Positions 1 to 7,849 of a stretch of DNA of 21,690 bases are shown here, piece by piece (within the stretch, counting starts at the first letter, position 1; each line of letters starts with the position of its first letter). The notes under the pieces are model-generated. The model did not search any database. It worked only from the letters and a program-made list of their open reading frames with translations, and was not told the origin of the DNA. The DNA lies in NCBI GenBank assembly GCA_045613945.1, contig JAZLBZ010000001.1, positions 1 to 21,690 on the forward strand. The letters run 5' to 3'. The translations under genes were made by a program, and so were the position numbers. The DNA comes from HGM04593 sp045613945 (GTDB taxonomy: Bacteria > Bacteroidota > Bacteroidia > Bacteroidales > Bacteroidaceae).

Positions 1-98
1 TTTGCCTCTTCGATAGAAGCGATACCGTTCTCGTTAAGTACAGCGAGGATCTGCTTGATACGACGATCCTGACTTTCAAATTTTACGGGTCTTATCAT
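1..98 (-). CDS. GGGtGRT-family protein, 5' end only
   Basis: Only the first 32 codons lie in the window; the gene runs off the left edge. The N-terminus (MIRPVKFESQDRRIKQILAV, then LNENGIASIEEA) resembles the start of the GGGtGRT protein family (about 330 residues, uncharacterised), which I recall lying next to a NifU-like scaffold gene in Bacteroidetes and Clostridia, as here. The ATG at 96-98 is supported by a strong Shine-Dalgarno sequence just upstream. The gap to the preceding stop is 14 bases, so the two genes are almost certainly co-transcribed. Function is unknown; a role linked to Fe-S or redox chemistry is only a guess from the neighbour. The family's name-giving motif is outside the window, so the call rests on N-terminal similarity and context. 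Confidence 0.62.
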   Translation of the reverse strand, partial: MIRPVKFESQDRRIKQILAVLNENGIASIEEA

Positions 99-106
99 AG
101 CTTGTG

Positions 107-114
107 TCCTCCTT
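107..114 (-). promoter_or_regulatory. Strong Shine-Dalgarno of the GGGtGRT gene
   Basis: On the minus strand the sequence reads AAGGAGGA, 8 bases before the ATG at 98. Its first two bases lie within the TAA stop codon of the upstream NifU-like gene (113-115). A full-length Shine-Dalgarno is uncommon in Bacteroidetes, where most starts in this window show none, so this one decides the start and suggests efficient or coupled translation. Confidence 0.75.
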
Positions 115-814
115 ATTCTTTACGTGGGTCAATATACTTAACTGCACCTGCCTCCTGTGAGAAGCGGCCATAAGACTTTGTCAACTTCTTGACAGCCTCG
201 TTGGCGTCTGTGCCCTTCTTAATCTCATCCATGAGCTGGCCGAGGTTGATGAACTCGTAACCGCAGATCTCATCGTTCTTGTCGAGAGCGAGGCGTGTGA
301 TGTAACCCTCGGCCATCTCCAAGTAACGTGAACCCTTTGCCAAAGTACCGTAGAGAGTACCTGTCTGGCTGCGGAGACCCTTACCCAAATCCTCAAGACC
401 TGCACCGATAATCAAACCGCCCTCTGAGAAAGCAGACTGGCTACGGCCGTAAACGATCTGAAGGAACAACTCGCGCATTGCTGTGTTGATAGCGTCGCAA
501 ACAAGGTCGGTGTTCAATGCCTCAAGAATAGTCTTGCCGGGGAGAATCTCAGATGCCATAGCTGCTGAGTGTGTCATACCTGAGCAACCGATTGTCTCAA
601 CAAGAGCCTCCTGGATGATACCGTTCTTGATGTTCAATGAAAGCTTACAAGCACCCTGCTGAGGAGCGCACCAACCAATACCGTGTGTGAAACCAGAAAT
701 GTCGGCAACCTCCTTAGCCTTGATCCACTTACCCTCTTCTGGGATTGGAGCAGGACCGTGATTAGGACCTTTCTTCACAACACACATGTTTTCTACTTCG
801 TGTGAATAAACCAT
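113..814 (-). CDS. NifU/IscU-like Fe-S cluster scaffold protein
   Basis: A 233-residue protein with a NifU_N/IscU-like core. The segment IGCSGMTHSAAMASE, followed by GKTILEAL, matches the Cys-containing helix of IscU/NifU scaffolds (GCGxxIASSS type). Another Cys lies in the GWCAPQQGACKLSL stretch. The family normally assembles [2Fe-2S] clusters on conserved Cys residues in the cytoplasm. This version is longer than a plain IscU (about 130 residues): it has a distinctive N-terminus (HEVENMC, NHGPAPIPEEGKW) and a C-terminal extension ending in YIDPRKE. No cysteine desulfurase gene is next to it, which argues for a specialised client rather than the general ISC machine. It is first in an operon with the GGGtGRT gene and is preceded by a good Bacteroidetes promoter. 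Confidence is high for the family and low for the exact client. Confidence 0.8.
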   Translation of the reverse strand: MVYSHEVENMCVVKKGPNHGPAPIPEEGKWIKAKEVADISGFTHGIGWCAPQQGACKLSLNIKNGIIQEALVETIGCSGMTHSAAMASEILPGKTILEALNTDLVCDAINTAMRELFLQIVYGRSQSAFSEGGLIIGAGLEDLGKGLRSQTGTLYGTLAKGSRYLEMAEGYITRLALDKNDEICGYEFINLGQLMDEIKKGTDANEAVKKLTKSYGRFSQEAGAVKYIDPRKE

Positions 815-858
815 AATTTTATATGTTTAAAATGTGAAACATAATCTCTTTCAGTCTG

Positions 859-889
859 CGAAGATAACTAAAATAATATCTTTAGCAAA
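859..889 (-). promoter_or_regulatory. Bacteroidetes-type promoter of the NifU-like operon
   Basis: On the minus strand a TTTG (889-886) is followed after exactly 19 bases by TATCTTCG (866-859). This fits the Bacteroides sigma-ABfr pattern TTTG-N19..21-TAnnTTTG with one mismatch in the -7 box. Initiation would fall near 852, giving a leader of about 38 bases before the ATG at 814. Confidence 0.7.
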
Positions 890-992
890 GGTTGTGGCAT
901 TTTTTTTACTCACGTTATGCGCATATCACTAAAATATATACTATATAAATATTTATTAACACAAACAGGGGGGCTTTTTGCTGTTTTGTTTG

Positions 993-1000
993 TATCTTCG
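993..1000 (+). promoter_or_regulatory. Putative -7 promoter box of the NigD-like gene
   Basis: TATCTTCG, preceded by TTTG as TTTGTATCTTCG, is the same -7 variant seen upstream of the NifU-like gene and of the kdsD-like gene. No TTTG sits at the usual 19-21 bases upstream (the nearest, 977-980, is only 12 away), so only the -7 half is supported. It lies 26 bases before the ATG at 1026. Confidence 0.4.
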
Positions 1001-1025
1001 CGCTTGAATTTGTCTTATTAAAACT

Positions 1026-1772
1026 ATGGAAATTGTAAAGAGGCTTTATACTGCGTTTATGGCAGTTCTAACTGCAATGGCTATGTGGTCATGCGGTCCG
1101 GCAGAGATTGGGTATACCGAGGATGGTGATATCCTGGGACTGTTTAATATTGGCAAGGTTGATGATATTACCCCCAGGACCACAGTGGCTCTTGAATTTG
1201 TCGACACTTTCTATGTTGTGCGTAATGCCGGCATCTTTGACCTTGAGGATGGTGACCGTGCGTTGCTGAAGGTGCATTATTATTACAATGCCTACAGCGG
1301 GCAGGCGACTCAGTGGAATATTGAGCAGGTGATAAAGAAAATACCAGTCTATCCTTTGTCGATGGGGACCGAGATTGACAGCGCTAAATACACTACTCCT
1401 GTAACTGCGCTCGAGCCGTATTATTTTTACGATGAGTTCAAGGCCTATTCCTGGGTTTGGGACGGCAAGCAGAACATTAGTGTAAAGTTCAAGGGCGTTG
1501 AGGAGACAGCGGAATATGCAATGACTGTGCGTGGCGTCAAGGACGGCTGTGTGGAACTTGACTTGTGGGTGGCTGCCGAGGAGGCAGAAAAGGAGACCCA
1601 GGTGCTCCTGACATTCGACATCTCTAATATTGCCGATTTTATTGACCCTGCCGACAAGAGCGTTGTTCCTGCGGATGTTGACAGTGTAAAGACTAAGATT
1701 TATGTCAGACGCATGAAGAACGATGCCCTTATCGATGATGGCGTTGATGGAAACTACGTCGTTTTCTTCTAA
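1026..1772 (+). CDS. NigD-like lipoprotein
   Basis: A 248-residue putative lipoprotein. The N-terminus has two basic residues, a hydrophobic segment (about 8-21) and a lipobox-like MWSC with Cys23 as the lipidation site, so the mature protein should be membrane-anchored. The segments TEDGDILGLFNIG, LEDGDRALLKVHYYYN and the later DGCVELDLWV resemble the layout of the NigD-like family (NigD N- and C-terminal domains), first named from a Bacteroides bacteriocin-immunity context. Most members have no assigned role, and nothing nearby suggests bacteriocin production. The gene has its own -7-like box and is followed after 20 bases by smpB, with which it may be co-transcribed. The family call rests on motif order and remains moderate; a plain Bacteroidales hypothetical lipoprotein is the alternative. 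Confidence 0.55.
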   Translation: MEIVKRLYTAFMAVLTAMAMWSCGPAEIGYTEDGDILGLFNIGKVDDITPRTTVALEFVDTFYVVRNAGIFDLEDGDRALLKVHYYYNAYSGQATQWNIEQVIKKIPVYPLSMGTEIDSAKYTTPVTALEPYYFYDEFKAYSWVWDGKQNISVKFKGVEETAEYAMTVRGVKDGCVELDLWVAAEEAEKETQVLLTFDISNIADFIDPADKSVVPADVDSVKTKIYVRRMKNDALIDDGVDGNYVVFF

Positions 1773-1792
1773 TGGTGGTTGTGATTTGATAT

Positions 1793-2254
1793 ATGGAGAA
1801 GAAGATACCTAACATAAACATAAAGAACAAGCGTGCTACGTTCGACTACATCTTTACCGAGACTTACACGGCCGGTATTGTGTTGACGGGAACGGAGATA
1901 AAGTCGATAAGGCAGTCAAAGGCGAGCCTGGTCGATACCTACTGCACATTCATAAACAATGAACTTTGGGTCAAGAATATGCACGTGGCCGAGTATTTCT
2001 ATGGCTCGTACAACAACCATGTGGCAAGGCGCGACCGCAAACTGCTGCTCGACCGCAAGGAACTGCGCAAACTCAGGCAGGCGGTGAAGAACCCCGGTTT
2101 TACGATTGTGCCCACACGCCTGTTCATAAACGAGAAGGGGCTTGCCAAGTTGGCGATTGCGCTTGCGCGAGGCAAGCACGAGTATGACAAGCGTGAAAGC
2201 ATTAAGGAACGCGATGACAAGCGCGAGATGGACCGCATAAGGAGAAACTTCTGA
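1793..2254 (+). CDS. smpB: SsrA-binding protein SmpB
   Basis: A 153-residue protein of the usual SmpB length. It binds tmRNA (SsrA) and delivers it to stalled ribosomes in trans-translation. Recognisable parts are the N-terminal NKRATFDYIFTETYTAGIVL, the GTEIKSIR segment of the oligonucleotide-binding barrel, the LLLDRKELRKL helix region, the GLAKLAIALARGKHEYDKRE segment and a basic C-terminal tail (residues about 130-153, KRESIKERDD...RIRRNF) that folds in the ribosomal decoding channel. Start ATG 1793 gives the expected N-terminus. No tmRNA gene is visible in this window. The smpB-metH order is, from memory, common in Bacteroides relatives. Confidence 0.96.
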   Translation: MEKKIPNINIKNKRATFDYIFTETYTAGIVLTGTEIKSIRQSKASLVDTYCTFINNELWVKNMHVAEYFYGSYNNHVARRDRKLLLDRKELRKLRQAVKNPGFTIVPTRLFINEKGLAKLAIALARGKHEYDKRESIKERDDKREMDRIRRNF

Positions 2255-2260
2255 TAGCAG

Positions 2261-2300
2261 GTATTTTACTCTATCCTCGGGCGAGGGTAGAGTAAAATGC
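2261..2300 (+). terminator. Long hairpin after smpB
   Basis: An almost perfect inverted repeat begins 7 bases after the smpB stop: 2261-2278 pairs with 2283-2300 over 18 positions, with two G-T wobbles and a 4-base loop. The base of the stem is A/T rich (ATTTTACT/AGTAAAAT) and the tip is G/C rich. No clear T run follows, so it may be a terminator, an mRNA-stabilising hairpin or a processing site between smpB and metH. Confidence 0.55.
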
Positions 2301-2308
2301 TATAATGC

Positions 2309-2353
2309 AATGATGCCGATGGCTGTGCCCTGAGCATCATTACCACACTTTTT
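2309..2353 (+). promoter_or_regulatory. Hairpin plus T-run directly before metH
   Basis: AATGATGC (2309-2316) pairs perfectly with GCATCATT (2334-2341) around a 17-base loop that itself contains GGC/GCC. A T5 run (2349-2353) follows 7 bases later, only 4 bases before the metH ATG at 2358. The placement suits a leader attenuator or a translation-controlling hairpin better than a simple end-of-gene terminator. I could not match it to a known cobalamin or SAM riboswitch. Confidence 0.35.
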
Positions 2354-2357
2354 GACA

Positions 2358-5090
2358 ATGACACTAAAAGAAACTTTAAAAGATAGAATACTGGTGCTTG
2401 ATGGCGCTATGGGCACAATGGTGCAGCGCTACGGGCTTGGCGACGATGATTTTCGCGGCACGCTGCTTGCGGGGCACGACAGGCTTCTCAAGGGCAACAA
2501 CGATATTCTTGTGCTCACTCGCCCCGATGTGATACGTGAGATACACACGCGCTACTTGGCAGCGGGTGCCGATATCATTGAGACATCTACATTCAACGCC
2601 AACCGCATATCGCAGGCCGAGTATGGCTGCGAGCACTTGTGTGCCAGGATAAACCGCAGCGCCGCGCAGATGGCGCGCGAACTGGCCGATAAGTTCTCGA
2701 CACCCGACAAGCCCCGCTTTGTGGTGGGCTCTGTGGGGCCCACAAGCCGCACCTGCTCAATAAGCCCCGATGTGGAGAACCCCGCATTGCGCAATGTGAC
2801 CTTTGACATGCTCGCCGAAGCCTATCGCGAGCAGATGGTTGCGCTCATTGAGGGTGGTGTGGACGCACTGCTGTGCGAGACAATCTTTGACACTCTCAAT
2901 GCAAAGGCGGCGCTCTATGCTGCCGATGAGGCTTGTGCCATTGCGGGGCGCGAGGTGCCTGTGATGCTCTCCTTTACCATTGCCGACAAGCAGGGACGCA
3001 TCCTCTCCGGGCAAACAATAGAGGCTTTCCTGGCATCGGTGTCAAGTCGCAATCTGCTGTCGGTGGGCTTGAACTGCTCATTTGGGGCAAGGGAGATGAA
3101 ACCTTTCCTTAAGCGCCTGAGCGATATTGCACCATGCTATGTGAGCGTGTACCCCAATGCCGGGCTGCCCAACGAACTGGGCGAGTACGACCAGACACCG
3201 CAGGAGATGGCTGCCATTGTGCGCGAATATGTCGATGAGGGGCTGGTGAACATTATTGGCGGATGCTGTGGCACTACCGATGAGTATATTGCACTGTTCC
3301 CGGCACTGGTTGCCGGCGTGCAGCCACGTGTCCCGGTGGCAAGGCCTGCCGAACTGTGGCTCTCGGGTCTTGAGCGCCTGGTGGTGAACAGCGGGATGAA
3401 CTTTATTAATGTTGGTGAGCGCTGCAATGTTGCCGGTTCGCGCAAGTTCCTGCGCCTCATAAACGAGAAGAAATATGACGAGGCGCTCGGCATTGCCCGC
3501 AAGCAGGTCGAGGATGGTGCGCAGCTGCTAGACATCAATATGGACGATGGCCTGTTGGATGCCGGTGCCGAGATGACCACATTCCTTAATATGCTTGCTG
3601 GCGAGCCGGATATTGCCCGCCTGCCGATAATGGTGGATTCGTCGGACTGGGATGTCATCCGCGCCGGTCTCAAATGTATTCAGGGACGTGCGGTAGTGAA
3701 CTCCATCTCGCTCAAAGAGGGTGAGGCACTCTTTGTGGAGCGTGCCATTGAGGCGCGCCGCCTGGGTGCTGTGGTTGTGGTCATGGCTTTTGACGAGCGA
3801 GGGCAAGCTACAACATACGAACGAAAGATTGAGGTTTGCGGCAGGGCCTTTGAACTGTTGACAAAGAAGGCGGGCTTTGAACCCTATGAGATAATTTTTG
3901 ACCCTAACATACTTGCTGTTGCAACGGGCATTGAGGAGCACGCTGCCTATGGCATCGACTTCATCCGCGCCTGTGCATGGATAAAGGAGAATCTTTGCGG
4001 CGCGCACATCAGTGGCGGAGTTAGCAACCTGTCGTTCTCGTTCAGGGGCAACAACTACGTACGCGAGGCGTTGCACGCAGTGTTCCTCTACCATGCGATA
4101 GCCGCAGGAATGGATATGGGCATTGTGAACCCGCAGACATCGGTGCAGTATGATGATATCCCATTGCCGTTGCGCGAGGTGCTCGAGGACGTTGTGCTCA
4201 ATCGCAAGGCCGATGCTACGGAGCGCCTGATCTCTATGGCTGGAGAACTGAAGGAGCAGGGCGCGACAGTGCAGCAGGCAGCCGATGATGTCTGGCGTGA
4301 GTTGTCTGTAGAGAAACGTCTTGAATGGGCGCTGCTCAAGGGCGTTGGCGACTATTTGTCAACCGATCTTACCGAGGCTGTTGCTAAGTATGGTAGCGCA
4401 GTAGATGTCATTGGCATTCCCCTGATGGATGGAATGGGGCGTGTGGGTGAACTTTTTGGTGAGGGAAAATTGTTTCTTCCTCAGGTTGTCAAGGCTGCCC
4501 GCACAATGAAGCAGGCGGTGACAATGCTGCAGCCATTGATTGAACAGTCGCGGCACAGTGCTGCCGGAGCGGCAGGCAGGGTGCTTGTGGCAACAGTCAA
4601 GGGCGATGTACACGATATTGGAAAGAACATTGCAACAGTGGTTATGGGCTGTAACGGGTACGAGGTCATTGACCTCGGCGTGATGGTTCCGCCCGAGGCT
4701 ATTGTGGCGGCTGCAATAGAGAAAAAGGTGGATATTGTGGCATTAAGTGGCCTTATAACTCCCTCGCTCGAGGAGATGACAACTGTTGTCAAGGAACTGA
4801 AGGCAGCCGGGCTTGATATCCCTGTCATGATTGCCGGTGCCACTACAAGCCCGCTGCACACAGCCTTGAAGATTGCTCCTGTGTATGACGGAGCGGTGGT
4901 GCATGTAAAGGATGTGTCACAGAATGTTGTGGTTGCTGCCGAACTGCTTGGCGGTGATGAGCGAAGGAATGCCTACGTTGCGGCGCTGAAGGAGCAGCAG
5001 CAGGCTCTGCGTGAGAGCGCAGCGCAAAGGACCGCTGCGCCATTGCGCTCGCTCGACGAGGCGCGCGCAAACAGGCCGAACCTTTTTTAA
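2358..5090 (+). CDS. metH: Cobalamin-dependent methionine synthase, short form
   Basis: A 910-residue methionine synthase that transfers a methyl group from 5-methyltetrahydrofolate to homocysteine via cobalamin. Domains in order: homocysteine domain (about 1-325) with Zn-ligand Cys240 (GLNCSFG) and Cys303/Cys304 (GGCCGTT); pterin domain (about 345-600, starting with NVGERCNVAGSRKF); four-helix cap (about 644-724); cobalamin domain (about 735-870) with DVHDIGKN, whose His752 is the lower-axial Co ligand, plus ALSGLITPS and AGATTS. The protein stops at the linker after the cobalamin domain, so the C-terminal AdoMet-dependent reactivation domain of E. coli MetH (about 1227 residues) is absent. 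I chose ATG 2358; a TTG two codons upstream (2352) is possible but less likely. It is 27 bases upstream of the Ca2+ ATPase gene. Confidence 0.95.
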   Translation: MTLKETLKDRILVLDGAMGTMVQRYGLGDDDFRGTLLAGHDRLLKGNNDILVLTRPDVIREIHTRYLAAGADIIETSTFNANRISQAEYGCEHLCARINRSAAQMARELADKFSTPDKPRFVVGSVGPTSRTCSISPDVENPALRNVTFDMLAEAYREQMVALIEGGVDALLCETIFDTLNAKAALYAADEACAIAGREVPVMLSFTIADKQGRILSGQTIEAFLASVSSRNLLSVGLNCSFGAREMKPFLKRLSDIAPCYVSVYPNAGLPNELGEYDQTPQEMAAIVREYVDEGLVNIIGGCCGTTDEYIALFPALVAGVQPRVPVARPAELWLSGLERLVVNSGMNFINVGERCNVAGSRKFLRLINEKKYDEALGIARKQVEDGAQLLDINMDDGLLDAGAEMTTFLNMLAGEPDIARLPIMVDSSDWDVIRAGLKCIQGRAVVNSISLKEGEALFVERAIEARRLGAVVVVMAFDERGQATTYERKIEVCGRAFELLTKKAGFEPYEIIFDPNILAVATGIEEHAAYGIDFIRACAWIKENLCGAHISGGVSNLSFSFRGNNYVREALHAVFLYHAIAAGMDMGIVNPQTSVQYDDIPLPLREVLEDVVLNRKADATERLISMAGELKEQGATVQQAADDVWRELSVEKRLEWALLKGVGDYLSTDLTEAVAKYGSAVDVIGIPLMDGMGRVGELFGEGKLFLPQVVKAARTMKQAVTMLQPLIEQSRHSAAGAAGRVLVATVKGDVHDIGKNIATVVMGCNGYEVIDLGVMVPPEAIVAAAIEKKVDIVALSGLITPSLEEMTTVVKELKAAGLDIPVMIAGATTSPLHTALKIAPVYDGAVVHVKDVSQNVVVAAELLGGDERRNAYVAALKEQQQALRESAAQRTAAPLRSLDEARANRPNLF

Positions 5091-5117
5091 GTGAAACTAT
5101 TAAATAACTAGGATAGA

Positions 5118-7814
5118 ATGTTAGAGGACAAGATACAGGGACTTACTACTCAACAGGTCGAGGAGAGCCGTCGCAAGTATGGCGAGAATATATTGACTCC
5201 GCCTGCACGTGAGTCGCTATGGAAAAAGTTTCTTGAGAAATTTGAGGACCCCATTATACGCATCCTGCTCATCGCCTGGGTGCTTTCAATGGTGATTTCG
5301 GGAGTGCATTGCTGGGGACCGGAGCAGGCCGGTTTCTCGGCATTCCTTGAGCCCATTGGAATATTCTTTGCAATAGTGCTGGCAAGCGGCATCGGCTTTA
5401 TCTTCGAGGTTAAGGCGGCGCGTGCATTCGATGTGCTAAACACTGTCAACGACGACGTGATGGTGACGGTGAAGCGTGACGGCAAGATTCTTGAAGTGGC
5501 CCGCAGGGAAATTGTCGTTGGTGATATTGTCCTGCTGAACACAGGCGACGAGGTACCTGCCGATGGAGTATTGCTGCAGGCGCAGTCGTTGCAGATAAAC
5601 GAGTCGACACTCACCGGTGAGCCGGTAATAGCAAAGACAACCGTTGAGGCCGATTTTGATGATGAGGCTACATACCCGTCGAACAGGGTTCTGCGCAGCA
5701 CAACAGTCGTTGACGGCAATGGCATTATGCGAGTGGAGTGCGTGGGCGATGCAACAGAGTATGGCAAGGTAAACGAGGGCGCGCAGATTGAGAGCGGGGT
5801 AGAGACCCCCTTGCAGATTCAACTCAACCGTCTGGCCGGTGTGATAAGCAAACTGGGCTATGCCGCCGCAGGCATCACATTCGCGCTCTTGTCAATAAAG
5901 ACCTTCCTCGCCTTTGGTAATTTGTCGGCAATGGACATTGTGTCGGATATGCTGCACAACTTTATGATTGCTGTTACGCTCATTGTAGTGTCTGTGCCCG
6001 AAGGGCTGCCAATGTCCGTTACGCTTAGTCTGGCCCTGAGTATGAACCGTATGCTCAAGGCAAACAACCTTGTGCGCAAGATGCACGCATGCGAGACAAT
6101 GGGAGCGGCAACAGTAATATGTACCGACAAGACCGGTACTCTCACGCAGAACAGGATGCAGGTACACGAGAGCAATTTCTTTGCTCTTGCAGGGCAGGCG
6201 CTTGGTGGTGATGTGGTCAGCGCGCTTGTCAAGGAGGGCGTTGCGGTCAATGCAACGGCGAACCTGAACCGCGATGGCGGCGACGTGAGGACAATTGGAA
6301 ATCCCACAGAGGCGGCCTTGTTGCTGTGGCTCGACAAGCAGGGGTGCGACTATATGCCTCTGCGTGAGCAGGCAACGGTTCTCAGCCGCCTCACATTCTC
6401 AACCGAACGCAAGTATATGGCAACGGTTGTAAAATCGCCACTGCTTGGCAAGAATGTGCTCTATGTTAAAGGGGCCCCGGAGATTGTGCTTGCCAACTGC
6501 AACCGCGTAGAGGTTGCGGCAGATGTTTTTGCAACAGTGACAGAGCAGCGCCCGATGGTTGAGGCCAAGTTGCTTGAATACCAGAATATGGCAATGCGTA
6601 CTTTAGGATTTGCCTATCAGATACTTGACGATGATGCCGGCACTGCACCATATGCCGATGGCCGTTTGAGTGGCGTTGACTTGACATTCCTGGGCTTTGT
6701 GGCAATATCGGACCCTGTACGTGCCGATGTCCCCGAGGCGGTGAAGTGCTGTCTTGAGGCCGGTGTGGATGTGAAGATTGTTACCGGTGACACTTCGGGT
6801 ACGGCGCGTGAGATTGGCCGTCAGATAGGTATATGCGACAATGATACACCTGCCGATGCAGTCATCACCGGCCCCGAATTTGAGGCCTTGAGTGACGAAG
6901 AGGCTGCAAAGCGTGTCATGGCCCTGAAGATTATGTGCCGCGCACGTCCTATGGACAAGCAGCGCCTGGTGCGCCTGCTGCAGGAACAGGATGCTGTAGT
7001 TGCAGTTACCGGCGACGGTACAAATGATGCTCCGGCGCTGAAGGCTGCGCAGGTTGGCCTGTCAATGGGTGACGGCACCTCTGTTGCAAAGGAGGCGAGC
7101 GACATCACCATCATTGACAACTCCTTCAGCAGTATCACGCGCGCAGTGATGTGGGGGCGCTCGCTCTACCGCAACATACAGCGCTTCCTGCTGTTCCAAC
7201 TCACAATCAATGTGGCGGCCTGCCTCATTGTAATGATTGGTTCGCTCATTGGAACTGAGTCGCCGCTCACAATTACTCAGATGCTGTGGGTGAACCTTAT
7301 CATGGATACCTTTGCTGCGGGTGCGCTTGCTTCGCTATCGCCAAATTGGGCGGTTATGAAGGAACGGCCGCGCAAGAGCGGCGAGAATGGTGATTTCATA
7401 ATCACAAAATCTATGGCGCTCAATATATTTATAGTAGGTGCGCTGTTTGTGGCTGTACAAGTGGCGTTGCTGCTGTGGATGTCAACAGAGGATGGTGGAT
7501 TGTCGCAGTATGCGCAGTCGGAGTTCTTTACCTTCTTTGTGATGCTGCAGTTCTGGAATATGTTCAATGCAAAGGCATACCTGACAGGGCAATCGGCCTT
7601 CAAGGGGTTATGGGAGAACAAGAGTTTCCTCTTTGTCTGCCTTGTAATAGTGTTGGGGCAGTTCCTTATTGTAACCTTTGGTGGCGAGATGTTCAACGTT
7701 GTGCCCTTGAGCGCAAAGAGTTGGGGGGTAATAATTGCCTCGACATCGTTGGTGCTGTGGGTTGGTGAGGCTCTGCGCCTTGTTCGAGTAACAAAAAGCA
7801 AGAATATTAAATGA
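5118..7814 (+). CDS. PMCA-type calcium-translocating P-type ATPase
   Basis: An 898-residue P2-type ATPase expected in the inner membrane, coupling ATP hydrolysis to Ca2+ export. Diagnostic motifs: LTGEP in the actuator domain, PEGLP in M4 (residues 294-298), the phosphorylation loop CTDKTGTLT with catalytic Asp337, KGAPE in the nucleotide-binding domain, and the hinge GDGTNDAPAL starting at residue 632. About ten membrane segments are visible. M5 contains FQLTINVAA and M6 contains WVNLIMDTFAAGALAS, whose Asn and Asp are typical Ca2+ ligands of the plasma-membrane (PMCA) subtype. No heavy-metal-binding domain precedes M1, which excludes the P1B class. A weak AGGATAG lies before the ATG. It probably shares a transcript with metH (27-base gap) and the DedA gene (35-base gap). 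Ca2+ is inferred from motifs; Mn2+ cannot be excluded. Confidence 0.9.
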   Translation: MLEDKIQGLTTQQVEESRRKYGENILTPPARESLWKKFLEKFEDPIIRILLIAWVLSMVISGVHCWGPEQAGFSAFLEPIGIFFAIVLASGIGFIFEVKAARAFDVLNTVNDDVMVTVKRDGKILEVARREIVVGDIVLLNTGDEVPADGVLLQAQSLQINESTLTGEPVIAKTTVEADFDDEATYPSNRVLRSTTVVDGNGIMRVECVGDATEYGKVNEGAQIESGVETPLQIQLNRLAGVISKLGYAAAGITFALLSIKTFLAFGNLSAMDIVSDMLHNFMIAVTLIVVSVPEGLPMSVTLSLALSMNRMLKANNLVRKMHACETMGAATVICTDKTGTLTQNRMQVHESNFFALAGQALGGDVVSALVKEGVAVNATANLNRDGGDVRTIGNPTEAALLLWLDKQGCDYMPLREQATVLSRLTFSTERKYMATVVKSPLLGKNVLYVKGAPEIVLANCNRVEVAADVFATVTEQRPMVEAKLLEYQNMAMRTLGFAYQILDDDAGTAPYADGRLSGVDLTFLGFVAISDPVRADVPEAVKCCLEAGVDVKIVTGDTSGTAREIGRQIGICDNDTPADAVITGPEFEALSDEEAAKRVMALKIMCRARPMDKQRLVRLLQEQDAVVAVTGDGTNDAPALKAAQVGLSMGDGTSVAKEASDITIIDNSFSSITRAVMWGRSLYRNIQRFLLFQLTINVAACLIVMIGSLIGTESPLTITQMLWVNLIMDTFAAGALASLSPNWAVMKERPRKSGENGDFIITKSMALNIFIVGALFVAVQVALLLWMSTEDGGLSQYAQSEFFTFFVMLQFWNMFNAKAYLTGQSAFKGLWENKSFLFVCLVIVLGQFLIVTFGGEMFNVVPLSAKSWGVIIASTSLVLWVGEALRLVRVTKSKNIK

Positions 7815-7849
7815 ACAACAATATATAACAAACAGAAAATAAAACTTTT

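Noticed and set aside
2352..2357. TTG start two codons upstream for metH
   Set aside because: The ATG at 2358 gives the natural MTLKETLKDRILVLDGAMG start. TTG starts are rare and there is no ribosome-binding sequence favouring it.
2301..2357. Cobalamin or SAM riboswitch upstream of metH
   Set aside because: The gap between smpB and metH is about 100 bases and shows no B12-box or SAM-aptamer core that I can recognise.
3137..4094. Open frames on the minus strand of metH
   Set aside because: Shadows in a GC-rich, codon-biased gene; composition is Arg/Ser-rich without domains, and metH is continuous across them.
7277..7831. 184-residue minus-strand frame under the end of the Ca2+ ATPase gene
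   Set aside because: It is fully antisense to conserved membrane segments M6-M10 of the ATPase and shows no independent features.
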